Assembly (NCBI GenBank): GCA_004010275.1
Contig: RBWT01000049.1
Span: 1 to 46,474, forward strand
Origin: Streptomyces huasconensis
GTDB taxonomy: Bacteria; Actinomycetota; Actinomycetes; Streptomycetales; Streptomycetaceae
Direction of reading: 5' to 3'
DNA length: 46,474 bases
The translations under genes were made by a program, and so were the position numbers. Positions within the stretch are counted from its first letter, which is position 1. Each line of letters starts with the position of its first letter. This document shows, in pieces, positions 15,097 through 23,539 of the stretch. Under the pieces are notes generated by a model. The model ran no database searches, had not been told where the DNA came from, and saw only the letters and a program-made list of their open reading frames with translations.

Positions 15097-16446
15097 ATGA
15101 CCGTCACCGGCATTGACGATGTACTGCTTGTCCACGGCGGAACCCCGCTGGAGGGCGAGATCCGTGTCCGCGGCGCGAAGAACCTCGTGCCCAAGGCCAT
15201 GGTTGCCGCGCTGCTCGGCAGCGCTCCGAGCCGGCTGCGCAATGTCCCGGACATTCGCGACGTGCGTGTCGTACGCGGCCTGCTCCAGCTGCACGGCGTG
15301 ACGGTCCGCCCCGGTGAGGAGCCGGGCGAGCTGATCCTGGACCCGTCGCACGTGGAGAGCGCCAACGTCGCCGACATCGACGCCCACGCCGGGTCGTCGC
15401 GGATTCCGATCCTCTTCTGCGGGCCGCTCCTGCACCGCCTCGGGCACGCCTTCATCCCCGGCCTCGGCGGCTGCGACATCGGCGGCCGGCCGATCGACTT
15501 CCACTTCGAGGTGCTGCGCCAGTTCGGCGCCACCATCGAGAAGCGCGCCGACGGCCAGTACCTGGAGGCCCCGCAGCGCCTGCGCGGCACCAAGATCCGC
15601 CTGCCGTACCCGTCCGTGGGCGCCACCGAGCAGGTCCTGCTCACCGCCGTCCTCGCGGAGGGTGTGACCGAGCTCTCCAACGCCGCGGTGGAGCCGGAGA
15701 TCGAGGACCTGATCTGCGTCCTGCAGAAAATGGGCGCGATCATCGCCATGGACACCGACCGGACCATACGGATCACCGGTGTCGACAGCCTCGGCGGCTA
15801 CAACCACCACGCCCTCTCGGACCGCCTGGAGGCCGCCTCCTGGGCTTCCGCGGCCCTGGCGACCGAAGGCAACATCTACGTCCGCGGCGCCCAGCAGCGC
15901 TCGATGATGACGTTCCTGAACACCTACCGGAAGGTGGGCGGTGCCTTCGAGATCGACGACGAGGGCATCCGCTTCTGGCACCCGGGCGGCTCGCTCAACG
16001 CGATCGCCCTGGAGACGGACGTGCACCCCGGCTTCCAGACCGACTGGCAGCAGCCGCTGGTCGTGGCGCTGACGCAGGCCGCGGGCCTGTCCATCGTCCA
16101 CGAGACGGTCTACGAGTCGCGGCTCGGCTTCACCTCCGCGCTCAACCAGATGGGCGCGCACATCCAGCTCTACCGCGAGTGCCTCGGCGGCTCCGACTGC
16201 CGCTTCGGCCAGCGCAACTTCCTGCACTCGGCGGTCGTCAGCGGCCCCACGAAGCTCCAGGGCGCCGATCTGGTCATCCCCGACCTGCGCGGCGGCTTCT
16301 CGTACCTGATCGCCGCTCTCGCGGCCCAGGGCACCTCCCGCGTCCACGGCATCGACCTGATCAACCGCGGCTACGAGAACTTCATGGACAAGCTCCAGGA
16401 GCTCGGCGCGAAGGTCGAGCTGCCGAACGGCAAGGCGGCGCTGTAG
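15097..16446 (+). CDS. murA: UDP-N-acetylglucosamine 1-carboxyvinyltransferase
   Basis: 449-residue EPSP-synthase-fold enzyme for the first committed step of peptidoglycan synthesis, transferring enolpyruvate from PEP to UDP-GlcNAc in the cytoplasm. RVRGAKNL carries the catalytic Lys (K28). GLGGCDIGGRPIDFH carries Cys126 at the position of E. coli Cys115, the residue alkylated by fosfomycin; mycobacteria have Asp there, so this enzyme is predicted to be fosfomycin-sensitive. NAAVEPEI, EAASWASAAL and the C-terminal DLRGGFSYLIAALAAQG are also typical. Intact. ATG 15097 is preferred over an upstream in-frame ATG at 14998 because murA proteins start close to this point. Confidence 0.97.
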   Translation: MTVTGIDDVLLVHGGTPLEGEIRVRGAKNLVPKAMVAALLGSAPSRLRNVPDIRDVRVVRGLLQLHGVTVRPGEEPGELILDPSHVESANVADIDAHAGSSRIPILFCGPLLHRLGHAFIPGLGGCDIGGRPIDFHFEVLRQFGATIEKRADGQYLEAPQRLRGTKIRLPYPSVGATEQVLLTAVLAEGVTELSNAAVEPEIEDLICVLQKMGAIIAMDTDRTIRITGVDSLGGYNHHALSDRLEAASWASAALATEGNIYVRGAQQRSMMTFLNTYRKVGGAFEIDDEGIRFWHPGGSLNAIALETDVHPGFQTDWQQPLVVALTQAAGLSIVHETVYESRLGFTSALNQMGAHIQLYRECLGGSDCRFGQRNFLHSAVVSGPTKLQGADLVIPDLRGGFSYLIAALAAQGTSRVHGIDLINRGYENFMDKLQELGAKVELPNGKAAL

Positions 16447-16478
16447 GCGTCTGCGGCACCTGAGAACCTGAAAACCTG

Positions 16479-16516
16479 AAAAAAAGGGGCGGTCACCCGG
16501 TGGGTGACGCCCCTTT
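16479..16516. terminator. Bidirectional terminator between murA and hup
   Basis: Stem GGGGC-G-GTCACCC / GGGTGAC-GCCCC (one bulged base) at 16486-16513. Seven A precede it, giving a U7 tract for the minus-strand hup gene, and TTT follows for murA. Confidence 0.85.
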
Positions 16517-16532
16517 CAGCTGCTCAGGGTCT

Positions 16533-16814
16533 TTACTTCCCCTTGGCCGCTTCCTTCAGCTTGGAACCAGCCGAAACCTTGACGCTGTAACCGGCCGGGA
16601 TGTTGATCGGCTCGCCGGTCTGCGGGTTACGGGCGGTGCGAGCGGCACGGTGGGTGCGCTCGAAGGTCAGGAAGCCGGGGATGGTGACCTTCTCGTCGCC
16701 CTTGGCAACGATCTCGCCGACGGTCTCGGCGAACGCGGCCAGCACGGCGTCGGCGTCCTTGCGGGTCACCTCGGCGCGGTCGGCCAGCGCGGCCACCAGC
16801 TCACTGCGGTTCAT
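16533..16814 (-). CDS. hupA: HU-family DNA-binding protein
   Basis: 93-residue HU histone-like protein that bends and compacts DNA in the nucleoid. It has the full HU fold: MNRSELVAALADRAEVTRKDA, VTIPGFLTFERTHRAARTARNPQTGEPI (the beta arm), and KVSAGSKLKEAAKGK. It is the short HU form without the Lys/Ala-rich tail found in the second Streptomyces HU (HupS). Shares a terminator with convergent murA. Confidence 0.96.
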   Translation of the reverse strand: MNRSELVAALADRAEVTRKDADAVLAAFAETVGEIVAKGDEKVTIPGFLTFERTHRAARTARNPQTGEPINIPAGYSVKVSAGSKLKEAAKGK

Positions 16815-17000
16815 GTTTGTACTCCCGTGTTCTTTTGCCGTTGAGGCGTGATCGAAGCCGATGCTGCCAGGGTCCTCGGACAGTCCCCGGACCCGGGTCT
16901 TACGTCAGACCCTCGCGCCCGATTACGCATCCTGCCCCCACCTGCGGCGGGAAAGCCAATCCGGCACCCTCCGAAGGGCCGCAGAGCCCATGGTCCGCCA

Positions 17001-17020
17001 CCCTAAAGGGGCGTTTAGGG
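17001..17020 (-). terminator. Candidate terminator after the malic enzyme gene
   Basis: Perfect 7-base arms CCCTAAA/TTTAGGG with a 6-base loop, about 27 bases past the malic enzyme stop. There is no U-run, so intrinsic termination is only possible, not shown. Confidence 0.35.
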
Positions 17021-17046
17021 GCCCGCGCCCCGCGACGCGCCGAGGG

Positions 17047-18480
17047 TCAGGCGGACGTGGGACCCGTCACAGTGGCCCCCGCGGCCTTCGCCGCGGTGCG
17101 CACCGCACCGGCCACGGCGCCCGCGACCTTGTCGTTGAAGACGCTCGGAATGATGTAGTTCCGGTTCAGCTCGTCCTCGGCGACGACGTCGGCGAGGGCG
17201 CCCGCGGCGGCCAGCATCATCTCCGTGTTGACCGTACGCGACTGGGCGTCGAGCAGGCCGCGGAAGACGCCCGGGAAGACCAGGACGTTGTTGATCTGGT
17301 TCGGGAAGTCCGAGCGGCCGGTGGCCACGACCTCCGCCGTCTGACGGGCGATCGCCGGGTCCACCTCGGGGTCCGGGTTCGCGAGCGCGAACACGATGGC
17401 GCCGTCGGCCATGGCCGCGACGTCGTCGCCGTTGAGCACGTTCGGGGCCGAGACGCCGATGAAGACGTCGGCGCCGACCACGGCCTCCTTGAGGGTGCCC
17501 GTGAGGCCCTCGGGGTTGGTGTTGTCGGCGATCCAGCGCAGCGGCGAGTCCACGTCGTGCGAGACCAGGTCCTCGCGGTCGGCGTGCACGACGCCGTGGA
17601 TGTCGGCCACCACGGCGTTCTTGACGCCCGCCGCGAGCAGCAGCTTCAGGATGGCCGTACCGGCCGCGCCGGCGCCCGACATGACCACGCGCACGTCGCC
17701 GATGCCCTTGCCCACCACGCGCAGGGCGTTGGTGAGGGCGGCGAGGACGACGATCGCGGTGCCGTGCTGGTCGTCGTGGAAGACGGGGATGTCCAGGGCC
17801 TCGCGCAGCCGTGCCTCGATCTCGAAGCAGCGCGGCGCGGAGATGTCCTCGAGGTTGATGCCCGCGAAGCCGGGGGCGATCGCCTTGACGATCTCGACGA
17901 TGGCGTCGGTGTCCTGGGTGTCCAGGCACAGCGGCCAGGCGTCGATGCCGGCGAAGCGCTTGAAGAGGGCCGCCTTGCCCTCCATGACCGGCAGCGCGGC
18001 CTTCGGGCCGATGTTGCCGAGGCCGAGGACGGCCGAGCCGTCCGTTACGACCGCAACGGAGTTGCGCTTGATGGTCAGGCGGCGCGCGTCCTCGGGGTTC
18101 TCGGCGATCGCCATGCAGACCCGGGCGACACCCGGGGTGTAGATCATGGAGAGGTCGTCACGGTTCCTGATGGGGTGCTTGGACGCCATCTCGATCTTGC
18201 CGCCGAGGTGCATCAGGAAGGTCCGGTCGGAGACCTTGCCGAGGGTCACGCCCTCGATCGTGCGCAGCTGCTCGACGATCTCGTCGGCGTGCGTGGTGGA
18301 GGACGCCGCGATCGTCACGTCGATCCGCAGCATCTCGTGGCCGGAGGCCGTGACGTCGAGGCCGGTGACCGAGCCCCCGGATGACTCGACGGCCGTGGTG
18401 AGCTGGGAGACCGCGGTTCCGCTCGCGGGCACCTCCAGCCGGACCGTCATCGAGTAGGAGACGCTGGGCGCCGTTGCCAT
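17047..18480 (-). CDS. NAD-dependent malic enzyme with N-terminal ACT domain
   Basis: 477-residue enzyme that decarboxylates malate to pyruvate. Residues about 8-85 form an ACT-like regulatory domain ([20 protein letters not shown]). The malic enzyme N-terminal domain follows with [11 protein letters not shown] and [14 protein letters not shown], and then the NAD-binding domain with [21 protein letters not shown] carries the metal-binding residues. The order matches SCO2951, which I recall as the NAD-linked malic enzyme of S. coelicolor. Intact, single gene. Two inverted repeats lie in its upstream region. Confidence 0.93.
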   Translation of the reverse strand: MATAPSVSYSMTVRLEVPASGTAVSQLTTAVESSGGSVTGLDVTASGHEMLRIDVTIAASSTTHADEIVEQLRTIEGVTLGKVSDRTFLMHLGGKIEMASKHPIRNRDDLSMIYTPGVARVCMAIAENPEDARRLTIKRNSVAVVTDGSAVLGLGNIGPKAALPVMEGKAALFKRFAGIDAWPLCLDTQDTDAIVEIVKAIAPGFAGINLEDISAPRCFEIEARLREALDIPVFHDDQHGTAIVVLAALTNALRVVGKGIGDVRVVMSGAGAAGTAILKLLLAAGVKNAVVADIHGVVHADREDLVSHDVDSPLRWIADNTNPEGLTGTLKEAVVGADVFIGVSAPNVLNGDDVAAMADGAIVFALANPDPEVDPAIARQTAEVVATGRSDFPNQINNVLVFPGVFRGLLDAQSRTVNTEMMLAAAGALADVVAEDELNRNYIIPSVFNDKVAGAVAGAVRTAAKAAGATVTGPTSA

Positions 18481-18613
18481 GGCCGACTTCCTCTGCTTTC
18501 ACCGTGTAGCTCTTGCCGTCCGATGGTCGCACCTACCGCCGGGTACGTGGTAGCCGCCCCGGATTGAGAACGTTTTGTTCACCGGGCGGCACACCGCACG
18601 GGGGCGCGATTTC

Positions 18614-18627
18614 GGAAACTTGTTTCC
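18614..18627. promoter_or_regulatory. Inverted repeat upstream of malic enzyme
   Basis: Perfect arms GGAAAC and GTTTCC with a two-base centre, about 134 bases upstream of the malic enzyme start. A second, weaker repeat (GAAC-N5-GTTC) lies at 18569-18581. Both are candidate operators in an AT-richer patch of the upstream region. Confidence 0.4.
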
Positions 18628-18655
18628 ACCATACGAGAAGTTGTGGAAAACAGAA

Positions 18656-18688
18656 AGAGGCCCACGTCACGTGGTGACGTGGGCCTCT
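18656..18688 (-). terminator. Terminator of the helicase transcript
   Basis: Perfect 15-base stem AGAGGCCCACGTCAC / GTGACGTGGGCCTCT with a 3-base loop. On the minus strand it is followed by TTCTGTTTT. It lies about 160 bases past the helicase stop. Confidence 0.7.
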
Positions 18689-18848
18689 CTCATCCGTTCA
18701 TGACACCGACCCGCCATGCTCGCCTCGCGGCAAGTGGTCGCTCGTAGCGACGAAGGTTGGGCCCGGGGGCTTGGATCGGGCCGGTGCCACATCCAAGGTA
18801 ACAAACGATCCCCGTAAGGCAATTCCCGTCCCGGGAAGTGCCGGGAAC

Positions 18849-21218
18849 TCAATCCCGGAGCAGGTCCGGCACCCCGTCCCCGTCCGGGTCGTCCCGCTCG
18901 CCCGACAGGACCGTGAGCTGCTGCGTGGCGCGCGTCAGCGCCACGTACAGGACCCGCAGGCCCGCCGGGGACTCGTCGGCGATCTCCGCGGGCGAGACGA
19001 CGACCGTGGCGTCGTACTCCAGGCCCTTGGCCTCCAGGCTGCCGAGCGCCACCACGCGCTCGCCGAGCCCGGCCAGCCAGCGGGCCGCCTGGTCGCGGCG
19101 GTTCATCGCGACGACCACGCCGACCGTGCCGCTCACCCGCTCCAGGAGCAGCGCCGCCTCCTCCCGTACGGACGCGCCGAGGTCCTCGTCGCGCACGACG
19201 CAGAAGCGGGGCTCCACGCCGGTCGAGCGGACCGCGGAGGGCGACTCGGCGCGCGGCAGCGCGAGCGCCAGGACCTTGGCGGCCACCTCGGCGATCTCGG
19301 CCGGGTTGCGGTAGTTCACGGTGAGGGTGAAGCGGCGGCGCGGGCGGGAGCCGAGGGCCTCGTCACGGGCCTCGGCCGCCTCGTCGGGGTCGGACCACGA
19401 GGACTGCGCGGGGTCGCCGACGACCGTCCAGGTGGCGTGCCGGCCGCGGCGGCCGACCATGCGCCACTGCATGGGGGTGAGGTCCTGCGCCTCGTCGACG
19501 ATGACGTGGGCGTACTCGGTGCGCTCCGCCGCCAGGCGTTCGGCGCGCTCGCGCTGGGTCTCCTCGCGCTGCGGCATCAGCTCTTCGAGGCCGGTGAGCA
19601 GGTCGAGGGGGTCCAGTTCGCGCTTCTTCCTGGGCCGGTGCGGCGTGCCGAGGATCGCCTGGAGTTCGTCGAGGAGCGCCACGTCGTGCACGGACAGGGC
19701 GTCCCGCCTGAGGGACCGGGCGACCTTGCGGACCTCGCCGGGGTTCAGGGCGCGGCGGGCCCAGCGGGCCAGGCGCCGCTCGTCGCCCATCGCGGCCAGC
19801 ACCGCGCGCGGGGTCAGCTCCGGCCACCAGGCGTCCAGGAAGCGGATGAAGTCGTCCTCGGAGGTGATGTCGTCGTCGAAGGAGGAGCGCAGCTCGGCGG
19901 CGAGTTCCGGATCGGAGTGGCGGCCGGCGGCCCCGGACTGCGACCACAGGGCGTCCAGGAGGAGCTTGCGGGCGCGCGGGCGCAGCAGGTTGACGGGGGC
20001 GGTGCCGCCGAGGGCGTTGCGGCGGATGCGGTTCAGCTGCTCGGCGTCCAGTTCGAGGCGCGGCCGAAGGCGACGACGCGCAGGCGGGTGGGGGCGCCCT
20101 CGGCCGCCTGGGACGCCCCGGGCTCCGGCTCGGGGTCGTCGCCGAAGGTCAGCTGCTCGTCGCTGGGGGGCCTTGGGCCTGGCCTGTACGCCCTCCAGCG
20201 CGCCCCGGGCCGCCTTGCGCAGCACGTGCAGCATCCGCGAGGAGCCCTTGACGCGGGCCACCGCCGGGGAGTCGTAGACCGTGGCCTCGACGCCGTCCAC
20301 CAGGGAGCCGACCGCGCGGATCGCCACCTGGCCCTCCTCGCCGAGGGAGGGCAGGACGCCCTCGGTGTAGGCGACCAGGAGCGGGGTCGGGGAGACGATG
20401 AGGATGCCGCCCGCGTACCGGCGGCGGTCCTGGTAGAGGAGGTAGGCGGCGCGGTGCAGCGCCACCGCCGTCTTGCCGGTGCCGGGGCCGCCCTCCACGT
20501 ACGTCACGGACGCGGCGGGCGCGCGGATCACCATGTCCTGCTCGGCCTGGATGGACGCCACGATGTCCCGCATCGTGTGGCTGCGGGCCTGCCCGAGCGC
20601 GGCCATCAGCGCACCGTCACCGATCACCGGCAGCTGTTCGCCGTCGAGGTAGGCGGTGATCTCCGGGCGCATCAGGTCGTCCTCCACGCCGAGGACCTTG
20701 CGGCCCTTGGAGCGGATGACGCGGCGGCGCACGACCCGGCCGGGGTCGACCGGCGTCGAGCGGTAGAAGGGCGCGGCGGCGGGCGCGCGCCAGTCGATGA
20801 CGAGCGGGGAGTAGTCCGCGTCGAGGACGCCGATGCGGCCGATGTGCAGCGTCTCGGCGATCTCGGCCGTGTTGTTCTCCGTGATGGCGCCCTCGGCGGG
20901 CTCCACGGCCGTGTACGCGCCGTCGGGGCCCTTCTTGCCGTCCTTGCCCCGGAGCAGGTCGATGCGGCCGAAGAGGAAGTCCTCGAACTCGTTGTTGAGC
21001 CGGTTGAGATGGACGCCGGCGCGGAAGACCTGCGCGTCACGCTCGGCGAGCGCGCCCGGCGTACCGACCTGGGAGCGCTGCGCGGCGTCGTTCATCAGGA
21101 ACTCGGCCTCGTGGATCTTCTCCTCGAGGCGTCGGTAGACCTGGTCGAGATGGTCCTGTTCGACGCTGATCTCTCGGTCGCGTGTGCCTGGCGGCCTCAC
21201 TGCGTTCACGTCGGCCAC
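18849..21218 (-). CDS. UvrD/HelD-like superfamily 1 helicase ATPase
   Basis: About 789 residues. The N-terminal segment (LDQVYRRLEEKIHEAEFL) is predicted coiled coil, as in HelD/HelR proteins that pry RNA polymerase off DNA. Walker A is VEGGPGTGKTA near residue 250; VIVDEAQDLTP is Walker B; VNYRNPAEIAE and VLYVALTRATQQL are motifs IV and VI. Start at GTG 21218 after AAGGGG, giving MADVNAV. Around residue 370-400 the sequence turns Arg/Pro-rich; another frame there gives SDEQLTFGDDPEPEPG, so two compensating indels (about 20165 and 20060) are likely. Whether it acts on RNA polymerase or DNA cannot be decided from the sequence. Confidence 0.85.
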   Translation of the reverse strand: MADVNAVRPPGTRDREISVEQDHLDQVYRRLEEKIHEAEFLMNDAAQRSQVGTPGALAERDAQVFRAGVHLNRLNNEFEDFLFGRIDLLRGKDGKKGPDGAYTAVEPAEGAITENNTAEIAETLHIGRIGVLDADYSPLVIDWRAPAAAPFYRSTPVDPGRVVRRRVIRSKGRKVLGVEDDLMRPEITAYLDGEQLPVIGDGALMAALGQARSHTMRDIVASIQAEQDMVIRAPAASVTYVEGGPGTGKTAVALHRAAYLLYQDRRRYAGGILIVSPTPLLVAYTEGVLPSLGEEGQVAIRAVGSLVDGVEATVYDSPAVARVKGSSRMLHVLRKAARGALEGVQARPKAPQRRAADLRRRPRAGARGVPGGRGRPHPPARRRLRPRLELDAEQLNRIRRNALGGTAPVNLLRPRARKLLLDALWSQSGAAGRHSDPELAAELRSSFDDDITSEDDFIRFLDAWWPELTPRAVLAAMGDERRLARWARRALNPGEVRKVARSLRRDALSVHDVALLDELQAILGTPHRPRKKRELDPLDLLTGLEELMPQREETQRERAERLAAERTEYAHVIVDEAQDLTPMQWRMVGRRGRHATWTVVGDPAQSSWSDPDEAAEARDEALGSRPRRRFTLTVNYRNPAEIAEVAAKVLALALPRAESPSAVRSTGVEPRFCVVRDEDLGASVREEAALLLERVSGTVGVVVAMNRRDQAARWLAGLGERVVALGSLEAKGLEYDATVVVSPAEIADESPAGLRVLYVALTRATQQLTVLSGERDDPDGDGVPDLLRD

Positions 21219-21305
21219 CGAGGCCCCTTTCAAGCGTGCTGCTGCCCCTGTTGAGCAGCCGTCCACCGTACGCGAAAGGGACCGTGCTTGTGCACCTGGC
21301 CGCGC

Positions 21306-22127
21306 TTATGCGTCGACCTCGACCAGGCGGTCGCCGTCGAAGGTCGTCACCTCGAAGTGGTCGATGTCGTTGCGGTCCATGGCGGCGCCCCCGTGGACGT
21401 ACAGAGGTCCGCGCGCCCACTTGTTCGGACTGTCCTTGATGCCGTAGCCCCACCTGGGCACGGACCAGCTGGTGACCGTCTCCTTCGTGCCGTCCTTGCC
21501 GACCGCGACGAGGGAGCACTTGAGCGGGCCCTTGACGTTCTTCAGCTCCAGGACGGCGTGGGTGCCCCAGGCCTTCTTCTCCGTGCCGACGGTGGCGCTG
21601 ACCTTGGTCGCCGGGTCGGTGGCCTCCCTCTTCTCCTCCATGTGGTGGAAGAAGGCGTCCTCGGCGGGGCTGGTGGGGTGCGGGTCCGCGGCGAGGTCCC
21701 GCGGGCCGCTGTCGCCGTCGCCGATCACCGCGAGGACGGTGAGCGGGCCGCCGACGATCAGCGCGTCCGCCGCCGCGACCAGGAGCAGGCCGCGCCTGCG
21801 CCGCCGCTCGCGCGTGCGCGACACCTCGCCCGAAGAGGCGGTCGCGAACCGCGGGCCGGGGCGCGCGGCGAGCGGTTCGCCGGCCTCCGGTGCGCCGCGC
21901 CCGCCCGGGAGGTCGGCGAGCGCGGCCAGCATCGGCTCCACGGCGGAGAACTCCTCCAGGTGCCGCGCGCAGGGCTCGCAGCCCGCGAGGTGCGCCTCGA
22001 ACCAGGCGTTCTCCGCCTCGTCCAGGACGCCCAGGGCGTAGGCACCGACGGCCTCGTGGACGGTGCCGTCCTGCCACCCGCCGTGGTGGTCGTATGGGTC
22101 GTATGGGTGGCCGTAGGACCCGGTCAT
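21306..22127 (-). CDS. rsuA: Anti-sigma factor with zinc-finger N-terminus and one membrane span
   Basis: 273 residues. The N-terminal ZAS-type domain has HLAGCEPCARHL, the H-x3-C-x2-C motif that binds zinc and clamps an ECF sigma factor. A membrane segment follows (GLLLVAAADALIVGGPLTVLAVI, about residues 128-150). The outer domain of about 120 residues includes LELKNVKGPLKCSLVAV and DRNDIDHFEVTTFDGDRL. Its ATG overlaps the sigma gene stop (ATGA). The position matches S. coelicolor SCO2953, which I recall as rsuA, the partner of SigU; the symbol rests on gene order and is tentative. The outer domain probably senses an envelope signal. Confidence 0.85.
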   Translation of the reverse strand: MTGSYGHPYDPYDHHGGWQDGTVHEAVGAYALGVLDEAENAWFEAHLAGCEPCARHLEEFSAVEPMLAALADLPGGRGAPEAGEPLAARPGPRFATASSGEVSRTRERRRRRGLLLVAAADALIVGGPLTVLAVIGDGDSGPRDLAADPHPTSPAEDAFFHHMEEKREATDPATKVSATVGTEKKAWGTHAVLELKNVKGPLKCSLVAVGKDGTKETVTSWSVPRWGYGIKDSPNKWARGPLYVHGGAAMDRNDIDHFEVTTFDGDRLVEVDA

Positions 22128-22675
22128 GCCTTCACCCCCCGCTCCTCCAGTGCGAGCTTCATCGAGCGAAGCGCGTAGAAGACCCGTGAACGGACCGTAC
22201 CGCTGGGAATGCCCAGCGTCGCGGCCGCCTCGTTGACCGTACGCCCTTTGAAGTACGTTTCGACAAGTACCTCCCGGTGCGCGGGAGTCAGGTCCTCCAG
22301 GGCGTCGGAGAGCGTCATCAGCCACAGTGCCTTGTCGATCTCGTCCTCCGCGGGGATGACCTCCAGCGGCGACGGATCGACCTCCTGCGGCCGGGCCTGC
22401 CGGCTGCGGTGGCCGTCGATGACGATGCGCCGGGCGACCGTCACCAGCCAGGGGCGTACCGAGCCGGTCGCCCGGTTGAGCTGACCGGCGTTCTTCCAGG
22501 CACGGATGAGCGTTTCCTGCACCACGTCCTCGGCGCGCTGCCGGTCCCCCGCGACCAGCCGCAGCACGTACGCGAGCAGCGGTCCCGCGTGCTCGCGGTA
22601 GAGCGCGCGCGTCAAGTTCCTCGTCCGGCCCCTGCGGCCGCCCGAGACGGTGCCGGGGCGGCCGCGGTCGTTCAT
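22124..22675 (-). CDS. sigU: ECF sigma factor
   Basis: 183-residue extracytoplasmic-function sigma factor. Region 2 spans about residues 22-95 (LYREHAGPLLAYVLRLVAGDRQRAEDVVQETLIRAW), split here only as a location guide. Region 4 is about 125-178, with HREVLVETYFKGRTVNEAA and GIPSGTVRSRVFYALR as the -35-binding helix-turn-helix. Intact, and coupled to the downstream anti-sigma gene. By gene order it corresponds to SCO2954 (sigU), described as affecting differentiation and secreted proteins; the symbol is tentative. ATG 22675 has no strong ribosome binding site. Confidence 0.9.
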   Translation of the reverse strand: MNDRGRPGTVSGGRRGRTRNLTRALYREHAGPLLAYVLRLVAGDRQRAEDVVQETLIRAWKNAGQLNRATGSVRPWLVTVARRIVIDGHRSRQARPQEVDPSPLEVIPAEDEIDKALWLMTLSDALEDLTPAHREVLVETYFKGRTVNEAAATLGIPSGTVRSRVFYALRSMKLALEERGVKA

Positions 22676-22822
22676 CGGCCACAGCGGAATCCTTGCGCAC
22701 GTCTGCCTCCGGTGTCCGCGCTTCGGGCGGGTCGGGTGGGTCTCATGACGGAGGTACGTACGAGGGGTGCGGGGTGTTCAACGGGCGGGCGGTTCTCCGC
22801 ACCACCCCGTGACGGGCGCCGG

Positions 22823-23413
22823 TCACGCGCGGGCCAGTGCCACCCGGCGGCGGTGGCGGGCCACCCGTTCGCGGTTGCCGCAGACCTCGCTGGAGCACCA
22901 GCGGCGGCGGCGGCCGCGGGAGGTGTCCAGGTAGACGAGGGGGCAGTTGTCGCCTCGCACTGGCGCAGCAGGGCGCGGGCCGCGGGGTCGGGTGAGCAGG
23001 TCGACGGCGTCCCTGGCGACCGCAGGCGAGCAGCGCGCGCAGGCCGGGTCGTCGCGCAGGGCGCGGTCCAGGGTGCCGTCGGCGGCGCGCACCGGCGGCG
23101 GGGGGCCGGGGGCGCGGCGGCGGCCAGCGCGTTGACGTGCTCCAGAGCGGGTGTCGGCGGGGCGGTGCTCGATCTCGCCGAGCACCAACTCCGCCACGTG
23201 GGCGCGCAGTTCACGGAACGCGGTGAGCCAGTCCGGGTCCGCGCCACGGAGCGGCGCGCCCGTCGGGAGGAGACCGGCGCCGGTGAGCCAGGCGCGCAGT
23301 CTGCGGACGGAGTCGAGCCGTTCCACGGGGTGGTTCGTCGCCACGAGGTCCAGGCAGCTCCGCCCGGTGTCGAATCGCAGCTCGTACGGGGCCGGGGCCA
23401 TGCCCAACGCCAT
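22823..23413 (-). CDS. ABATE/CGNR zinc-finger regulator, frameshifted
   Basis: About 197 residues. The N-terminal ABATE domain starts with YELRFDTGRSCLDLVATNHPVERLDS. The C-terminal CGNR zinc finger is WCSSEVCGNRERVARHRRR, a DNA-binding signature. Between them the frame jumps several times (roughly 23130, 23095, 23020 and 22970), with readable family sequence alternating between frames, for example EHVNALAAAAPP and LLRQCE. The net shift is zero, so start and stop are probably native. Such proteins act as transcription factors with a small-molecule domain; the target is unknown. Confidence 0.75.
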   Translation of the reverse strand: MALGMAPAPYELRFDTGRSCLDLVATNHPVERLDSVRRLRAWLTGAGLLPTGAPLRGADPDWLTAFRELRAHVAELVLGEIEHRPADTRSGARQRAGRRRAPGPPPPVRAADGTLDRALRDDPACARCSPAVARDAVDLLTRPRGPRPAAPVRGDNCPLVYLDTSRGRRRRWCSSEVCGNRERVARHRRRVALARA

Positions 23414-23539
23414 GCGTCTGTCACCGCCTTGGGGGTAACCGGTGAGTGAATGCCGTCGCCTCCCCCTACAGTGCACGCCACCCGGCGGGTCCGGAACCCC
23501 TCCCGCCGCCCCGCGTCCGACGCGGCGTCAGATCATCTG

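Larger units (their letters stand above)
18481..18848. other. Gene-free interval between malic enzyme and helicase
   Basis: About 370 bases without a believable gene. It holds two inverted repeats near the malic enzyme promoter (18569-18581 and 18614-18627), a strong terminator (18656-18688), and about 160 bases (18689-18848) rich in complementary segments. A short minus-strand frame at 18667-18852 has no ribosome binding site and runs into the terminator, so I do not call it. Confidence 0.5.

Noticed and set aside
18667..18852. Small minus-strand frame after the helicase
   Set aside because: No ribosome binding site, and it ends within the helicase terminator.
18771..21254. 827-codon open frame on the plus strand
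   Set aside because: It is the antisense shadow of the helicase gene, rich in Arg/Gly/Val/His runs and lacking any domain; long antisense frames are common at this GC content.
21219..21305. Rifamycin-associated element before the HelD-like gene
   Set aside because: No GGGGCTTGCGGCAAG-type inverted repeat is present; only a 6-base GCTGCT/AGCAGC pair.
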